A stretch of 64,000 nt of DNA from Anaerolineaceae bacterium UBA5211. Its GTDB lineage: Bacteria; Chloroflexota; Anaerolineae; Anaerolineales; Anaerolineaceae. Location of the stretch: positions 166,776 to 230,775 of the forward strand of contig DHVJ01000015.1 of the NCBI GenBank assembly GCA_002412595.1. Direction: 5' to 3'. The notes under the pieces were generated by a model. That model was not told where the DNA came from, searched no databases, and was given only the letters and a program-made list of their open reading frames with translations. Positions 35,268-44,433 of the stretch are shown piece after piece (position 1 is the first letter of the stretch; each line of letters begins with the position of its first letter). A program made the translations under genes and the position numbers.

Positions 35268-36170
35268 ATGGCGAATCATAAATTATTAACGAAAATTTTC
35301 AGTGAGGCCAAGCGCGTCGAGTTTTCCAATCGCGACCGGTTGGTCTTCTTTAGCGATGTACACCGCGGCAATAACAGTTGGGCGGACGAATTTGCACGCA
35401 ACGAAATGACTTATTTATCCGCGCTGCAATACTATTTCGATAATGATTTCACTTACGTTGAGGTAGGTGACGGGGATGAGCTGCTCAAGTTCAAATACAT
35501 CGAACCCATCCGCATCGCGCACGAAGAAGTTTATCGCTTGCTGCAGAAATTTCACAACAAGCATCGCCTTTATTACATTTTCGGCAACCACGACTACGAA
35601 TACCGCAACCCGGAGCTGGTGCACCGCAAACTAAACCATATCTTCAATCTGGTCACCGAAGAACGGGAAATATTATTTGACGATTTTGAGACTTATGAAG
35701 GTTTGGTCTTCAAACACAAAGAGAGCGGACTGGAATTATTCGCCGTTCACGGCCACCAGGCAGACAACCTTTTCCACCGCCTGATCTGGTTGAATGGCGT
35801 GCTGCTGCGCGTATTGTGGCGCCCGCTGCAAATGCTCGGCTTTCAGGATCCCAGCAGCGTTTCGCAAAACATCCACAAGCGCGAACGGACGGAAGAAGAA
35901 TTAAAGAAATGGGCCGCTGAACACCACCAACCCATCATCGCCGGGCACACCCATCACCCGCAGTTTCCTAAAAAGGGCAAAACACCGTACTTCAACACCG
36001 GCTCCTGCGTGCACCCGCGCTGGATCACCTGCATCGAGATTATTAAAGGGGAAATTGCCCTGGTACGCTGGCGTATCACACCCAATAAAAAGGGACAGTT
36101 GGTGGTCAAGCGCAGCGTGCTGAAGGGCTTCAGGCCCCTGGCGCAATTTACGTATTCCCAAAACGATTAG
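35268..36170 (+). CDS. Calcineurin-like metallophosphoesterase
   Basis: A 300-aa cytoplasmic phosphoesterase with the full metal-ligand set: LVFFSDVHRGNN, VEVGDGDEL, YIFGNHDYEYRN, AVHGHQAD and IAGHTHHPQ. The sequence after the core (PYFNTGSCVHPRWITCIEI) matches UDP-diacylglucosamine-hydrolase-like or uncharacterised relatives, so a nucleotide or phospho-lipid substrate is possible. The ATG at 35268 has no visible ribosome binding site. Its stop overlaps the convergent VOC gene by four bases. Confidence 0.88.
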   Translation: MANHKLLTKIFSEAKRVEFSNRDRLVFFSDVHRGNNSWADEFARNEMTYLSALQYYFDNDFTYVEVGDGDELLKFKYIEPIRIAHEEVYRLLQKFHNKHRLYYIFGNHDYEYRNPELVHRKLNHIFNLVTEEREILFDDFETYEGLVFKHKESGLELFAVHGHQADNLFHRLIWLNGVLLRVLWRPLQMLGFQDPSSVSQNIHKRERTEEELKKWAAEHHQPIIAGHTHHPQFPKKGKTPYFNTGSCVHPRWITCIEIIKGEIALVRWRITPNKKGQLVVKRSVLKGFRPLAQFTYSQND

Positions 36171-36625
36171 AAATACTGCCAGCTCTGGATTTCGAGGATA
36201 TTGCCTTCCGGGTCGGCGGCATAAGTAAAGGTGATCACGCCCACACCTGCGATTTCCTGCTTGACTACCTGACCCAGTTCGTGCCCGCCGCGTTCGAGTA
36301 AAACCCGCAGTGTATCTTCCACATTCCCTACTTCAAAGGCCAGATGGCCCAACCCCAGCCGGTTGGCGCTGGGCGGAGCCGCTTTATCCAACATTTGGTC
36401 GTACTGGAAAATTTCCAGCGTCGGCCCGCTCTCGCCCCAGCCGGGCAGGCGCAAATGCTGGCCGGTCAGATGTGGGTTCTTCAAGCCGGTAGCCTGCGCC
36501 AGCCACTCCCCTTTCAGGTCGCGCGTCGGCGGCACTGGCTGGCAGTCGAACACTTCAATGTAGAACTCTGAAAGCTTGCGCCAGTCGCGGCTGACAAGGT
36601 TGGTGTGCGCGTATTTAATCGTCAT
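36167..36625 (-). CDS. VOC-superfamily (glyoxalase-like) protein
   Basis: A 152-aa protein with paired VOC modules. YAHTNLVSRDWRKLSEFYIEVFDC gives the first His ligand, GLGHLAFEVGNVEDTLRVLLERGG the second, and the C-terminal YAADPEGNILEIQSW the closing Glu. It is not closely similar to the VOC protein at 14367. It is transcribed after the DHFR-like gene at 36682, which lies 56 bases upstream, and may share its transcript. No substrate can be proposed. Confidence 0.83.
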   Translation of the reverse strand: MTIKYAHTNLVSRDWRKLSEFYIEVFDCQPVPPTRDLKGEWLAQATGLKNPHLTGQHLRLPGWGESGPTLEIFQYDQMLDKAAPPSANRLGLGHLAFEVGNVEDTLRVLLERGGHELGQVVKQEIAGVGVITFTYAADPEGNILEIQSWQYF

Positions 36626-36681
36626 CTTATCCCTGCGAATTTTAGATTTATTTTAACTGGGTTACCCAAGAACTATCCGGT

Positions 36682-37212
36682 TCATCTCAGAATCATATAT
36701 CGATTTTGGATAATTCCATTTTCAAAGGACTGGCTCTCCACCACTTGCAGCTTCACATCCGCGTCCAAAGGCCCAAACAAAGGGATGCCCCGCCCGATCA
36801 GTACCGGAATGATGGAGATGGTGATCTCATCCAGCAAGCCTGCCCGCAAAAAGGATTGAATGGTCTTGCCGCCATCCACATATACCTGTTCCACTCCCTG
36901 CGTAGATAATTCTTGCGCCAATTCCCCGGGTGAACAAGCTCGCTGCGTTAATATTTGGGGAACAAAAGCGGGCATATCCAGCTTTCTGCTGCTCAACACA
37001 AAAACGCGTTTATCCGCGTAAGGCCATTCACCAAAGGTAAGCACTGTCTCGTAAGTGTTGCGGCCCATCACCAGAACATCCATGCTGTTGAAGAAATGGC
37101 TGTAACCGTAATCTTCCCCATCTGCTTCCGGCTGGGGCAACCAATCCAAGCTGCCGTCCGTCCGGGCGATGAACCCGTCCAGGCTGGTCGCGAAATAGGC
37201 GTTTATTTTCAT
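36682..37212 (-). CDS. Dihydrofolate-reductase-like / RibD C-terminal domain protein
   Basis: A 176-aa reductase-fold protein starting at the ATG at 37212 with a TTAGGAGAT site. The family opening KINAYFATSLDGFIARTDGSLDWL is followed by VLVMGRNTYETVL, VFVLSSRKL, VYVDGGKTIQSFLRAGLLDEITISIIPVLIGRGIPLF. It resembles the stand-alone RibD_C/YyaP-type reductases rather than true FolA. NADPH binding is likely from the GGKTIQ region, while the substrate is unknown. Confidence 0.87.
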   Translation of the reverse strand: MKINAYFATSLDGFIARTDGSLDWLPQPEADGEDYGYSHFFNSMDVLVMGRNTYETVLTFGEWPYADKRVFVLSSRKLDMPAFVPQILTQRACSPGELAQELSTQGVEQVYVDGGKTIQSFLRAGLLDEITISIIPVLIGRGIPLFGPLDADVKLQVVESQSFENGIIQNRYMILR

Positions 37213-37274
37213 AGCCAATCTCCTAAGAAAGGGAATTTATACGTAATAATAAGCGGTCGGGGAAATCGGCTTGC

Positions 37275-37985
37275 TTACCCGGATTTTTCCGCCCGCATGG
37301 CCATCAGCATGAAAACGAAACCCAGCACGGTAAAAATCTGGATGGCCACGGCCTGGCCAATTATAAAAGAATGGTTATCGAGCTTTTCAATCAAATCAGG
37401 ATAAAGCGCGAAGCCGGGCGCGCCCAGTAAGCCGCAGGTTTGCCAGGCGCTGTTTATAAAACACAAGCCTGCCGCCATCTGCAAATCGACTGCTTGCTGC
37501 TGTCCGCTGTTCAACTCGGCGCGTTTGTGCGCCCAGGTCCAAACCAGAGTCAGGAACAACCCTACAACGAGGCAGCCCATTAACGCAAAAAAGGGGAATG
37601 GAACTGAAGCGTATCGGAAAGCCATGATGGCATGAAAAATAAAATAAGCCAGCTCAATTCCCAGCAGCGGTAGAAACACGCGCCGTGCTGATTGAGAAGT
37701 GGGCGCTAAACGGGCCGCTCCCAAAGCCAGCAGGATCGCGCCCAGCGGCAGCGCCGCCACCAGATAGAGCAGCGCCATGCCGCCCATGCCGTACCATAAT
37801 CCTTTGAGATCACGCGGACTCAGGTTGGTCAGTGTTGCACGAAAATACCAGATTACAAACGTCGCGCTGATAACCAGCAGCAGCCCAATAATCTCCAATA
37901 CCAATCCGTGTTTTTTAGTCGAATTTGGAATTACCTCATTCTCCTGTAATTGACTTTTATCGCTCTTTATTTTTTCTGGCCCCAT
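37275..37985 (-). CDS. Hypothetical integral membrane protein
   Basis: A 236-aa protein not assigned to a family. The ATG at 37985 has an AGGAGGAAAGA site; a longer frame to 38084 would run through the operator and is rejected. After a charged N-terminal tail of about 28 residues there are about six membrane segments (starting LVLEIIGLLLVISATFVIWYF, then LWYGMGGMALLYLVAALPLGAILLAL). A TetR-type palindrome sits in its promoter region, so inducible expression is likely. An export or stress role is possible but unsupported. Confidence 0.65.
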   Translation of the reverse strand: MGPEKIKSDKSQLQENEVIPNSTKKHGLVLEIIGLLLVISATFVIWYFRATLTNLSPRDLKGLWYGMGGMALLYLVAALPLGAILLALGAARLAPTSQSARRVFLPLLGIELAYFIFHAIMAFRYASVPFPFFALMGCLVVGLFLTLVWTWAHKRAELNSGQQQAVDLQMAAGLCFINSAWQTCGLLGAPGFALYPDLIEKLDNHSFIIGQAVAIQIFTVLGFVFMLMAMRAEKSG

Positions 37986-38031
37986 TCTTTCCTCCTCTGT
38001 TTTTACAGTGACCTTCCACTCAAGATGAAAA

Positions 38032-38058
38032 TTAACCGTTTGGTTAAAGTCAATTATA
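38032..38058 (-). promoter_or_regulatory. -10 box and TetR-type palindrome controlling the membrane protein gene
   Basis: TTAACC-GTTT-GGTTAA (38032-38047) is a perfect 6-bp inverted repeat just downstream of a TATAAT (38058-38053) on the minus strand, thus over the predicted transcription start. This placement is typical of TetR-family operators. No TetR gene is in the window, so the repressor would be encoded elsewhere. Confidence 0.55.
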
Positions 38059-38246
38059 CCGATCCACGATTTTTTATTTAACAACGCAGGAAAGTTCTTA
38101 CCATGTTACAAAATGTAAATTTAGTCCGGAAAAGAGCAAATATCGTGCTGAACTACGGAATTAATACCCGTTTAATACTTTTGATACATGCAATCTGGTT
38201 TCGTCAGCGTTATTCTTTTAGAGATAGTGAATATAAGGGAAAAATC

Positions 38247-38801
38247 ATGCGAATTCTATTTCTGGAACCATTGGAAACTTTCATTCTGGATATGATTTGC
38301 TGGGTCATCATCCAGCTTGGTATTGGCTACCTGAGCTTAAAATTCCCTGAAAAATGGCTTGACCCCGGTCGGCGTTTTTTCCAATCGTTTGCGTGGGAAA
38401 AAGGCGGAAAGATTTACCAACAGCTCTTCCGTGTGCGCTCCTGGAAACACCTGATCCCGGATGGCTCCAAAACTTATCGGGGTGCATTTTCTATTAAGAA
38501 ATTGCCCACAAGCGAACTGACTTATCTCCTGCGCTGGTTGAAGGAGAGCATTCGCTCGGAACTTTGCCACTGGTTCATGATCCTGCCTGCGCCATTCTTC
38601 TTTCTTTGGAACAGTATAAAAGGCGGTTGGCTGATGGTGTTTTACGCATTTTTTAACAATCTGGTGCCCATTATCCTGCAGCGCTTCAACCGGCCGCGCA
38701 TACGCAAGTTGATTGCCCAACTGGAATTGAAAAACCCGGGAACAAACACAGCCATGCTGCACTATACCGTAGAGAACGACTATTCAAGCGTTTATCAATA
38801 A
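38247..38801 (+). CDS. CrtO-like glycosyl-diaponeurosporenoate acyltransferase family protein
   Basis: A 184-aa membrane-associated protein. The ordered motifs LKFPEKWLDP, FAWEKGGKIYQQLFRVRSWKHLIPDG, a YLLRWLKESIRSELCHW segment and NNLVPIILQRFNRPRI match the small acyltransferase family that contains staphylococcal CrtO, which esterifies a glycosylated carotenoid. The ATG at 38247 has an AAGGGA site; the open frame begins at 38103 but the extension is not family-like. No carotenoid genes are nearby, so the acceptor is probably another glycolipid. The Trp-Glu-Lys and His-Trp motifs are intact. Confidence 0.7.
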   Translation: MRILFLEPLETFILDMICWVIIQLGIGYLSLKFPEKWLDPGRRFFQSFAWEKGGKIYQQLFRVRSWKHLIPDGSKTYRGAFSIKKLPTSELTYLLRWLKESIRSELCHWFMILPAPFFFLWNSIKGGWLMVFYAFFNNLVPIILQRFNRPRIRKLIAQLELKNPGTNTAMLHYTVENDYSSVYQ

Positions 38802-38861
38802 ACGGATGGGGAAATTCTTCCCTCATCCTCCCAGTTAAATAATTTCTAAATATCCAGGCCT

Positions 38862-38887
38862 TATCGTATCGATATGATGGTACGATA
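38862..38887 (+). promoter_or_regulatory. Inverted repeat upstream of the ECF sigma factor gene
   Basis: TATCGTA (38862-38868) and TACGATA (38881-38887) are perfect 7-base arms separated by 12 bases, about 80 bases before the sigma factor start. It could be a regulator binding site or part of the sigma factor's own promoter. No consensus -35/-10 pair is visible nearby. Confidence 0.4.
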
Positions 38888-38968
38888 TTTTTAATATCTT
38901 CTTGTCCCGATTTCCGTTCTTATCCGACTTAATTAACAAACTCCAAAATTTGATCGAGAAGGAATTGC

Positions 38969-39544
38969 ATGGCAGATAATCCTACAGCTTTGTCATCCAA
39001 AGATATCAGACAAGGGCCAGATGAGCTAGCATTAATTCAGGCCGCCCGGCAGAATCCCATCATATTCGGTGAGTTATACAAACGCTATGTGAACCGGGTC
39101 TATCGATATCTTTACAGCCGAATAGGGAATGTGCACGAAGCCGAAGACCTCACTGCACAGACATTTCTGGCGGCTTTTGAATCGTTTGACAAATTCCGTC
39201 AGGATGAACATTTTACCTCCTGGTTATTTTCCATTGCGCGCCATAAAGCCATGGACCACTTCCGCCGCCGGAAAAGTGCCCCTGCCATCGAGGAAATGCA
39301 CGAAATTCCTGTTGAAAACGATCCTCTGAACGCGGTAACTCAATCAGAACAAGCACAGGCAATGGCATTAATCATCCAGGCCATACCGGAAAAAGACTGC
39401 GAGCTGCTGCGCCTGCGTTTTTTAGCCGATATGAGTTTTCCTGAAATAGCCCGCTTCCTTCACCGCAACGAAAGCGCGGTGAAAAAGTCATTTTATCGGC
39501 TGCTGAAAAAGCTGCATGACCAGTTGGAGGATCCAAATGAATAA
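38969..39544 (+). CDS. ECF-family RNA polymerase sigma factor
   Basis: A 191-aa sigma-70 factor with region 2 (FGELYKRYVNRVYRYLYSRIGNVHEAEDLTAQTFLAAFESFDKF, WLFSIARHKAMDHFRRRK) and region 4 (LRLRFLADMSFPEIARFLHRNESAVKKSFYRLLKKL). The ATG at 38969 follows GAGAAGGAATTGC. Its last 8 bases overlap the start of the large membrane-anchored gene at 39537, the usual coupling of an ECF factor to its controller. It probably directs transcription of this envelope cluster. Confidence 0.92.
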   Translation: MADNPTALSSKDIRQGPDELALIQAARQNPIIFGELYKRYVNRVYRYLYSRIGNVHEAEDLTAQTFLAAFESFDKFRQDEHFTSWLFSIARHKAMDHFRRRKSAPAIEEMHEIPVENDPLNAVTQSEQAQAMALIIQAIPEKDCELLRLRFLADMSFPEIARFLHRNESAVKKSFYRLLKKLHDQLEDPNE

Positions 39545-41792
39545 ATTGACTTCAACACCTCAATTTGAGGAAAACATTCGAAGCTCTTTCGGAATACCCG
39601 CCCTTCGCCCTGAATTTGTTGACGATCTGCACCGCGAGATCATACAGCGGGCGGAAACGAAAACACACGCAACCCGGCCCGCCAGAAAGCTGCGGCCGGC
39701 CTGGAGCATCACGCTCGCTATCCTCACTTTATTGATGGCAGTCGTCTTGATCGTCGGCCCGCAGCGCGTGTACGCTGCGGTGGTGCGGCTCCTCGGGTAC
39801 ATTCCGGGGGTAGGTATCGTGGATGAAAGCAATCCCATCCGTGTATTAGCCGAACCGGTCAGCGTTACCCGTGATGGCATCACCATCACAGTCACCTCGG
39901 CCACTCTAACCGGCGATAAAACCTATATCGATTACCGCATCTTCGGCGTACCGGGTTCAGCCTATCCCAGATCAGAGAATATAACCGGCTGCATGCAAAC
40001 CGAATACCTGCGCCTGCCGGACGGCACCCAGTTCGATCGGGAAAACTACGGCTTTGGGGCAATCCCAGTGGATGTGGATGAGGCAATCTTTGTCATCCCC
40101 TGTATCATGAATACACTGTCCGGCGAGGTACCAGAGAATTGGGAACTGCCGCTGCGCTTCGTGCCGGCCCCTGCGGACTTGACCGTGATACCGGTGTATG
40201 AAGAAGCGACCGCTGCTCCGCCATCCGATTCAACCTCGGATAAAGACGCCAGCGCAACCTCCGCGGTTCCTTTAGATAACGCCATCAGCGTGGATAAAGT
40301 CATCGAGACCGAGGACGGCTACATTTTGATCGGGCAATTCCAACCGCAGGATACATCTGGGCATTGGGTGCAAACCAGCGGATTGCTGCTCACCGACGCA
40401 AGCGGAAAAATCGTGCCTTATACCTATCCAAACGACGTCATTGAATCCACACCTATGGGCGGCTGGTCGGTGCAATTTAAAAATGCCGATCTGGCGTATC
40501 CGCTAACCATCTCATTCTCCGGCATTGACCTGCAATCCACAGGCGCCGAAACTGCGGTGGAATTTGCCTTTGATGCCGGTCCCAATCCACAGCCCGGCGA
40601 TGAATGGGTGCTGAATCGCGATTTCGAACTGGCCAGCTATACTGTAACGCTGAAATCCATCATGGCCAACTCCCAAAACAGTTATTCCTTCCATTTCCAG
40701 GTGGATCCGCAAGTTTACAGCGTTGCGGTCGAGATCGTAGGCCACACGGCCAACGGCGGCGGGGGTGGCGGCGGTGGCGGACTGACGGATGGGAAAGTCA
40801 GCACCAGTCTGAGTTACGCGCAATTCCCAAGCGGAGAGCTGACCGTCCGCATTTCAAATCCGGTGCTGATCGGTGACGCCTATACCTGGCAGGGGCAGTG
40901 GTCGCCGGCCAAACTTCGTACCGATTTACCAGCCAGTCCCAGCGCTCAATCTGGCGTATGCTTGACAATCGATTCGCTCGCACAGCTCAAGCCCGCCCCA
41001 GCCAATCCGACCAGCGGGATGGCCTTAATGTACGAGCAGTTAGTTGATACAAATCAATGGGGGCTCGTCCTTTACAAACTGGATGGCAGCCAGAAACAGG
41101 TGGTAATTTCAGCCGGAAATTGGGGCACTCTCTCGCCGGATGGTAGCAAGGTAGCATACTCTGCTTTGGACAACAGAATTCACATAATCGACTTGGCTTC
41201 GCAAACTGAGAAAATCATTCCGGGTGCGGGCGGTTTCAACCTTCATTGGTCGCCAGATGGAAAGCAAATCGCCTACGTGGGGACAGGTGATGGTGTAATT
41301 AATAGCGTGTTTGTTGTCAATACCGACGGAACCCAAGCACGCCAGATATCAGACTGGAGTTACGAATTGGTCGCCGGCTGGTCGCCGGATAGCGCACAAA
41401 TCTACTATGTTGCCCCCTATACCGGCGGTGCCGCCTGGAAAGTGTATCGCTACGACCTGGCCAGCAGCGAAACACAGGAACTGTTCACCATTGAAAATGG
41501 CACCCCGAAAGCTCTCAACCCCAAACTTTCTCCGGACGGGGAATGGATCGCTTATCGTGGGCGGGATAACAGCAGCCTGTATCTGGTTCACCCCGATGGC
41601 AGCGACATGCACCTGGTGTTGGATAATGTCAGTGCAGTTGGGATTGAATGGAGCCAATCCGGTTGGCTGGGGGTGAGCCTGCAAAACATTAATTCTGATA
41701 AATCGACAATTGTCCTGCTCAAACCGGATGGGTGCGAAGCATACCAGTTGCCGGGATTAAGTGGTGAATTGGAGGGATTATTCATCCCATAA
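39537..41792 (+). CDS. Membrane-anchored sigma-partner protein with DUF4179-like and TolB-like propeller domains
   Basis: A 751-aa protein starting at the ATG at 39537 (GGAGG site), inside the sigma gene. Residues 1-45 are cytoplasmic, residues about 48-70 are one membrane helix, then comes a YIPGVGIVDESNPIRVLAEPVSVTRDGITITV module typical of extracytoplasmic DUF4179-like anti-sigma regions. A run of nine glycines lies at about 405. The C-terminal third has propeller repeats (SPDGSKVAYSA, HWSPDGKQIAYVG, GWSPDSAQIYYV, LSPDGEWIAYRG). No zinc-finger anti-sigma motif (HxxxCxxC) is seen, so sigma control is inferred from position. Confidence 0.75.
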   Translation: MNKLTSTPQFEENIRSSFGIPALRPEFVDDLHREIIQRAETKTHATRPARKLRPAWSITLAILTLLMAVVLIVGPQRVYAAVVRLLGYIPGVGIVDESNPIRVLAEPVSVTRDGITITVTSATLTGDKTYIDYRIFGVPGSAYPRSENITGCMQTEYLRLPDGTQFDRENYGFGAIPVDVDEAIFVIPCIMNTLSGEVPENWELPLRFVPAPADLTVIPVYEEATAAPPSDSTSDKDASATSAVPLDNAISVDKVIETEDGYILIGQFQPQDTSGHWVQTSGLLLTDASGKIVPYTYPNDVIESTPMGGWSVQFKNADLAYPLTISFSGIDLQSTGAETAVEFAFDAGPNPQPGDEWVLNRDFELASYTVTLKSIMANSQNSYSFHFQVDPQVYSVAVEIVGHTANGGGGGGGGGLTDGKVSTSLSYAQFPSGELTVRISNPVLIGDAYTWQGQWSPAKLRTDLPASPSAQSGVCLTIDSLAQLKPAPANPTSGMALMYEQLVDTNQWGLVLYKLDGSQKQVVISAGNWGTLSPDGSKVAYSALDNRIHIIDLASQTEKIIPGAGGFNLHWSPDGKQIAYVGTGDGVINSVFVVNTDGTQARQISDWSYELVAGWSPDSAQIYYVAPYTGGAAWKVYRYDLASSETQELFTIENGTPKALNPKLSPDGEWIAYRGRDNSSLYLVHPDGSDMHLVLDNVSAVGIEWSQSGWLGVSLQNINSDKSTIVLLKPDGCEAYQLPGLSGELEGLFIP

Positions 41793-42129
41793 GACACTTG
41801 CACAAATGACTGATCGGACCATTAAAAGAGTGTAGAATTGTCCCGGATTGTCCTCTAACCATCATCCATTAACGAGAATTACAACCCTGGGGATATTCTT
41901 CCGAATCACTATCCGCAGCAATCCGGCCTGAATTTTAAACAGGCTCTTCCGGCAGGAATTATTTTTGCACAAAAACATGGCGCAATGATAAGATAAGGAA
42001 TCAAACCAGCTTAAAACCTCTAATGACTACTTTGACGATCAAAGGAGAATAAGGGTTGTGAATTTCCTCCCATATCTATTTACCTGAATCTCATTCATCA
42101 TCACTGGGAAAATTATCTGGAAAGGAACC
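41793..42129 (+). other. 337-base gap between paralogous envelope protein genes, possible promoter
   Basis: No gene is visible. A candidate promoter is TTGCAC (41965-41970) with TAAGAT (41989-41994), spacer 18, about 135 bases before the next start. A small inverted repeat GCCTG...CAGGC lies at about 41927-41945. No clear terminator for the preceding gene was found. Confidence 0.35.
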
Positions 42130-44385
42130 ATGCAGATGATTGACCGAAAGAGTTTCGAACACTACCAAATTACAAGTTTACTGGCTGGCATAGTTATTTT
42201 CTTAACCCTGTTTGCCACGGGCTGTACAATCTCGCCTGCACCGGAACAGCCAAACAAAGCCATTCTTTCTTCCACACTTACCCCTCAAGAAAATATTCCT
42301 GTGGCGCAGCCCTCTGTTTACATTCCAGGGGTGGGTATCGTAGATCAAAGCAGCCCCGTCCGCGTATTGGCCGAGCCGGTGACACAGACCAGAGATGGGA
42401 TCACCCTCACTGTCAAAGAAGTCACTCTTACAGACGAGAAAACGATTGTTACCTATACGATCGAAAATGTGCCTGATGCAGCCCTTTCCCACGACGAGAA
42501 CGTAGTCGGTTGCGCCGATTCGGGAAACCTGGTCTTGCCGGACGGTACTATCGTAAAGGTTATGGGGGGTTGGGGGTCTCAAGTGGAGAGCAACAACATC
42601 TACCCTCCCATCCCGGAGAGCATTGCAACCGTTAATTTTGTCCTGCCTTGCCTCCGGGGAACTCTACCTGGCAAAGCTCCTGAAGGCTGGGAGCTCACTT
42701 TATATTTTGTACCTGCCCCACCGGAAATGATGGTCGCGCCGGTCATCGCTATCCCGACACCCACTTTATCAACAATTCGGACTACACAAGTAACCCAAAC
42801 CCAATCCGCCGCCCAAGATCTATTCGGGATCAAGCTGGTGCTGGACCAGGCCATTCCGCTGGATGATGGCTACTATCTGTTAGGCCACACTGATTGGAGC
42901 GATAACCGTATCACCGCTGTTGGTTCCGGCGGTTGGGCCATGAAAGCTTATGACAGCAGCGGACAGGAAGTAGCACTCGAACCGGCAAGCTGGCGCGAAG
43001 CTGGCTTGACACTTGAACCAAATCAATGGCTGTACCGGCTCTACGGGCAAGTTTTCAACGGCGCATTGACACTGCGGACAACGAATATCGGGGTAGAGTT
43101 TGGCCAGTCAGTTGATCTGGAACTCGATCCGCGCTCTTTTGGTTTCAACGGAGATGATCGTCAATTAAACACGACCTGGAAGATTGAGCCGATAACGCTG
43201 GATGTATATGGCATGGCTGCCAAAATTGTCCAAATAAAATATGTGCAGCAAGGTGAGCTGACGGGGTTCGAGCTGGGTATTGAAGCGGAATCCGAATTGC
43301 AAGCCCTGCCCTTCAGCTTAAAAAGTTCTGTATCAGGTGGGCGGGGAGCGAGCAGCGGTGGCTCAAATCGCGATAATGCCTCGGGAAAAATTCTTACATA
43401 TGTATTGAGCGATGGACAGATGTCTTTCCCGCTTATGCTGAGTGCCAGCAGTATAACCCTCACTGGAATTTGGGATACTAGCTGGGATCCACCTTCAAGC
43501 GATACACGCCTGACCCCGACGCCGATGCTACAAGCTCGCCTGACCTTGGAAAAATGGCAGCAGGCATTCGAGAACCCAGCTGCTTTACCGGTTGATTTGC
43601 AGGGGAAGGTGTTATTGAGCCGCGGCGCACTGGCACCCAATCCATCTCTATTCATCTCAAACTTGGATGGCAGCGGAGAACAAGGCCTGGTATTCGGTGT
43701 TGGATCGTTGTCACCGGATGGCACTAAGCTTGTTTATGCGAATGACACCGCCAGCATTTTGATCCTTGATTTAAAAAGTGGACAAAAAACAACCCTCACA
43801 ACTGGCTTGAATGATTCCAATCCACTCTGGTCACCAGGTGGGCGTCAGATTGCCTTTATGCGCCTGGGCGATACCCAGAAAATCTACCTCATGAACGCAG
43901 ATGGCACCGGCCTCAAGTCAGTGATTTCAGAGATGGATCACCCGCAAGTGTGGGGGTGGACACCCGACGGCCGCCAGATTCTTTATGGGGTAAGAGTTGC
44001 CGATGGAACCAGCCAACTCCGGTTGGTAAATCCGTACACTGGCGATATCAGCGATTTATTCGCAGTTCCTTTTGATTCGCCAATGCCTGTTTATTCGCCC
44101 GACGGTAAATGGGTCGCTTATCTAGACAGCGTACCCGGCCGCATGGCGAATGGTCTTTACATTTCCCATCCTGACGGTACCAAAAAGCAGTTGATCGTGC
44201 AGCTCGATTACTGGCCGGTAACCAACGCGGGATGGAGCCCTGATGGGAAATGGATCACTTTTAATGCCATCAACACAGACCTTTTCGTGCCCATGTCCAC
44301 GAATGGCCTGGTCAATATCGAGACCGGTCAGGTCATCCCGTTGCCCCAATTGGAAGGGGCCATCCTATCCTGGATCAATCCCTAA
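42130..44385 (+). CDS. Lipoprotein paralogue with DUF4179-like module and TolB-like propeller
   Basis: A 751-aa protein that repeats the layout of the gene at 39537 but replaces the cytoplasmic tail with a lipoprotein signal (SLLAGIVIFLTLFATGC, Cys at residue 34). The YIPGVGIVDQSSPVRVLAEPVTQTRDGITLTV module is nearly the same as its neighbour, as are the segments LPDGT and FVPAP. The propeller shows LSPDGTKLVYAN, LWSPGGRQIAFMR, WTPDGRQILYG, YSPDGKWVAYLD and GWSPDGKWITFN. Lacking a cytoplasmic part, it cannot bind the sigma factor directly and may instead sense or buffer a ligand outside the cell. A GGAAAGGAACC site precedes the ATG. Confidence 0.75.
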   Translation: MQMIDRKSFEHYQITSLLAGIVIFLTLFATGCTISPAPEQPNKAILSSTLTPQENIPVAQPSVYIPGVGIVDQSSPVRVLAEPVTQTRDGITLTVKEVTLTDEKTIVTYTIENVPDAALSHDENVVGCADSGNLVLPDGTIVKVMGGWGSQVESNNIYPPIPESIATVNFVLPCLRGTLPGKAPEGWELTLYFVPAPPEMMVAPVIAIPTPTLSTIRTTQVTQTQSAAQDLFGIKLVLDQAIPLDDGYYLLGHTDWSDNRITAVGSGGWAMKAYDSSGQEVALEPASWREAGLTLEPNQWLYRLYGQVFNGALTLRTTNIGVEFGQSVDLELDPRSFGFNGDDRQLNTTWKIEPITLDVYGMAAKIVQIKYVQQGELTGFELGIEAESELQALPFSLKSSVSGGRGASSGGSNRDNASGKILTYVLSDGQMSFPLMLSASSITLTGIWDTSWDPPSSDTRLTPTPMLQARLTLEKWQQAFENPAALPVDLQGKVLLSRGALAPNPSLFISNLDGSGEQGLVFGVGSLSPDGTKLVYANDTASILILDLKSGQKTTLTTGLNDSNPLWSPGGRQIAFMRLGDTQKIYLMNADGTGLKSVISEMDHPQVWGWTPDGRQILYGVRVADGTSQLRLVNPYTGDISDLFAVPFDSPMPVYSPDGKWVAYLDSVPGRMANGLYISHPDGTKKQLIVQLDYWPVTNAGWSPDGKWITFNAINTDLFVPMSTNGLVNIETGQVIPLPQLEGAILSWINP

Positions 44386-44433
44386 GAAGTGTTGAGCCCA
44401 ACCCCTCAGGCTCACCATTCAGGAGGTTATGCT

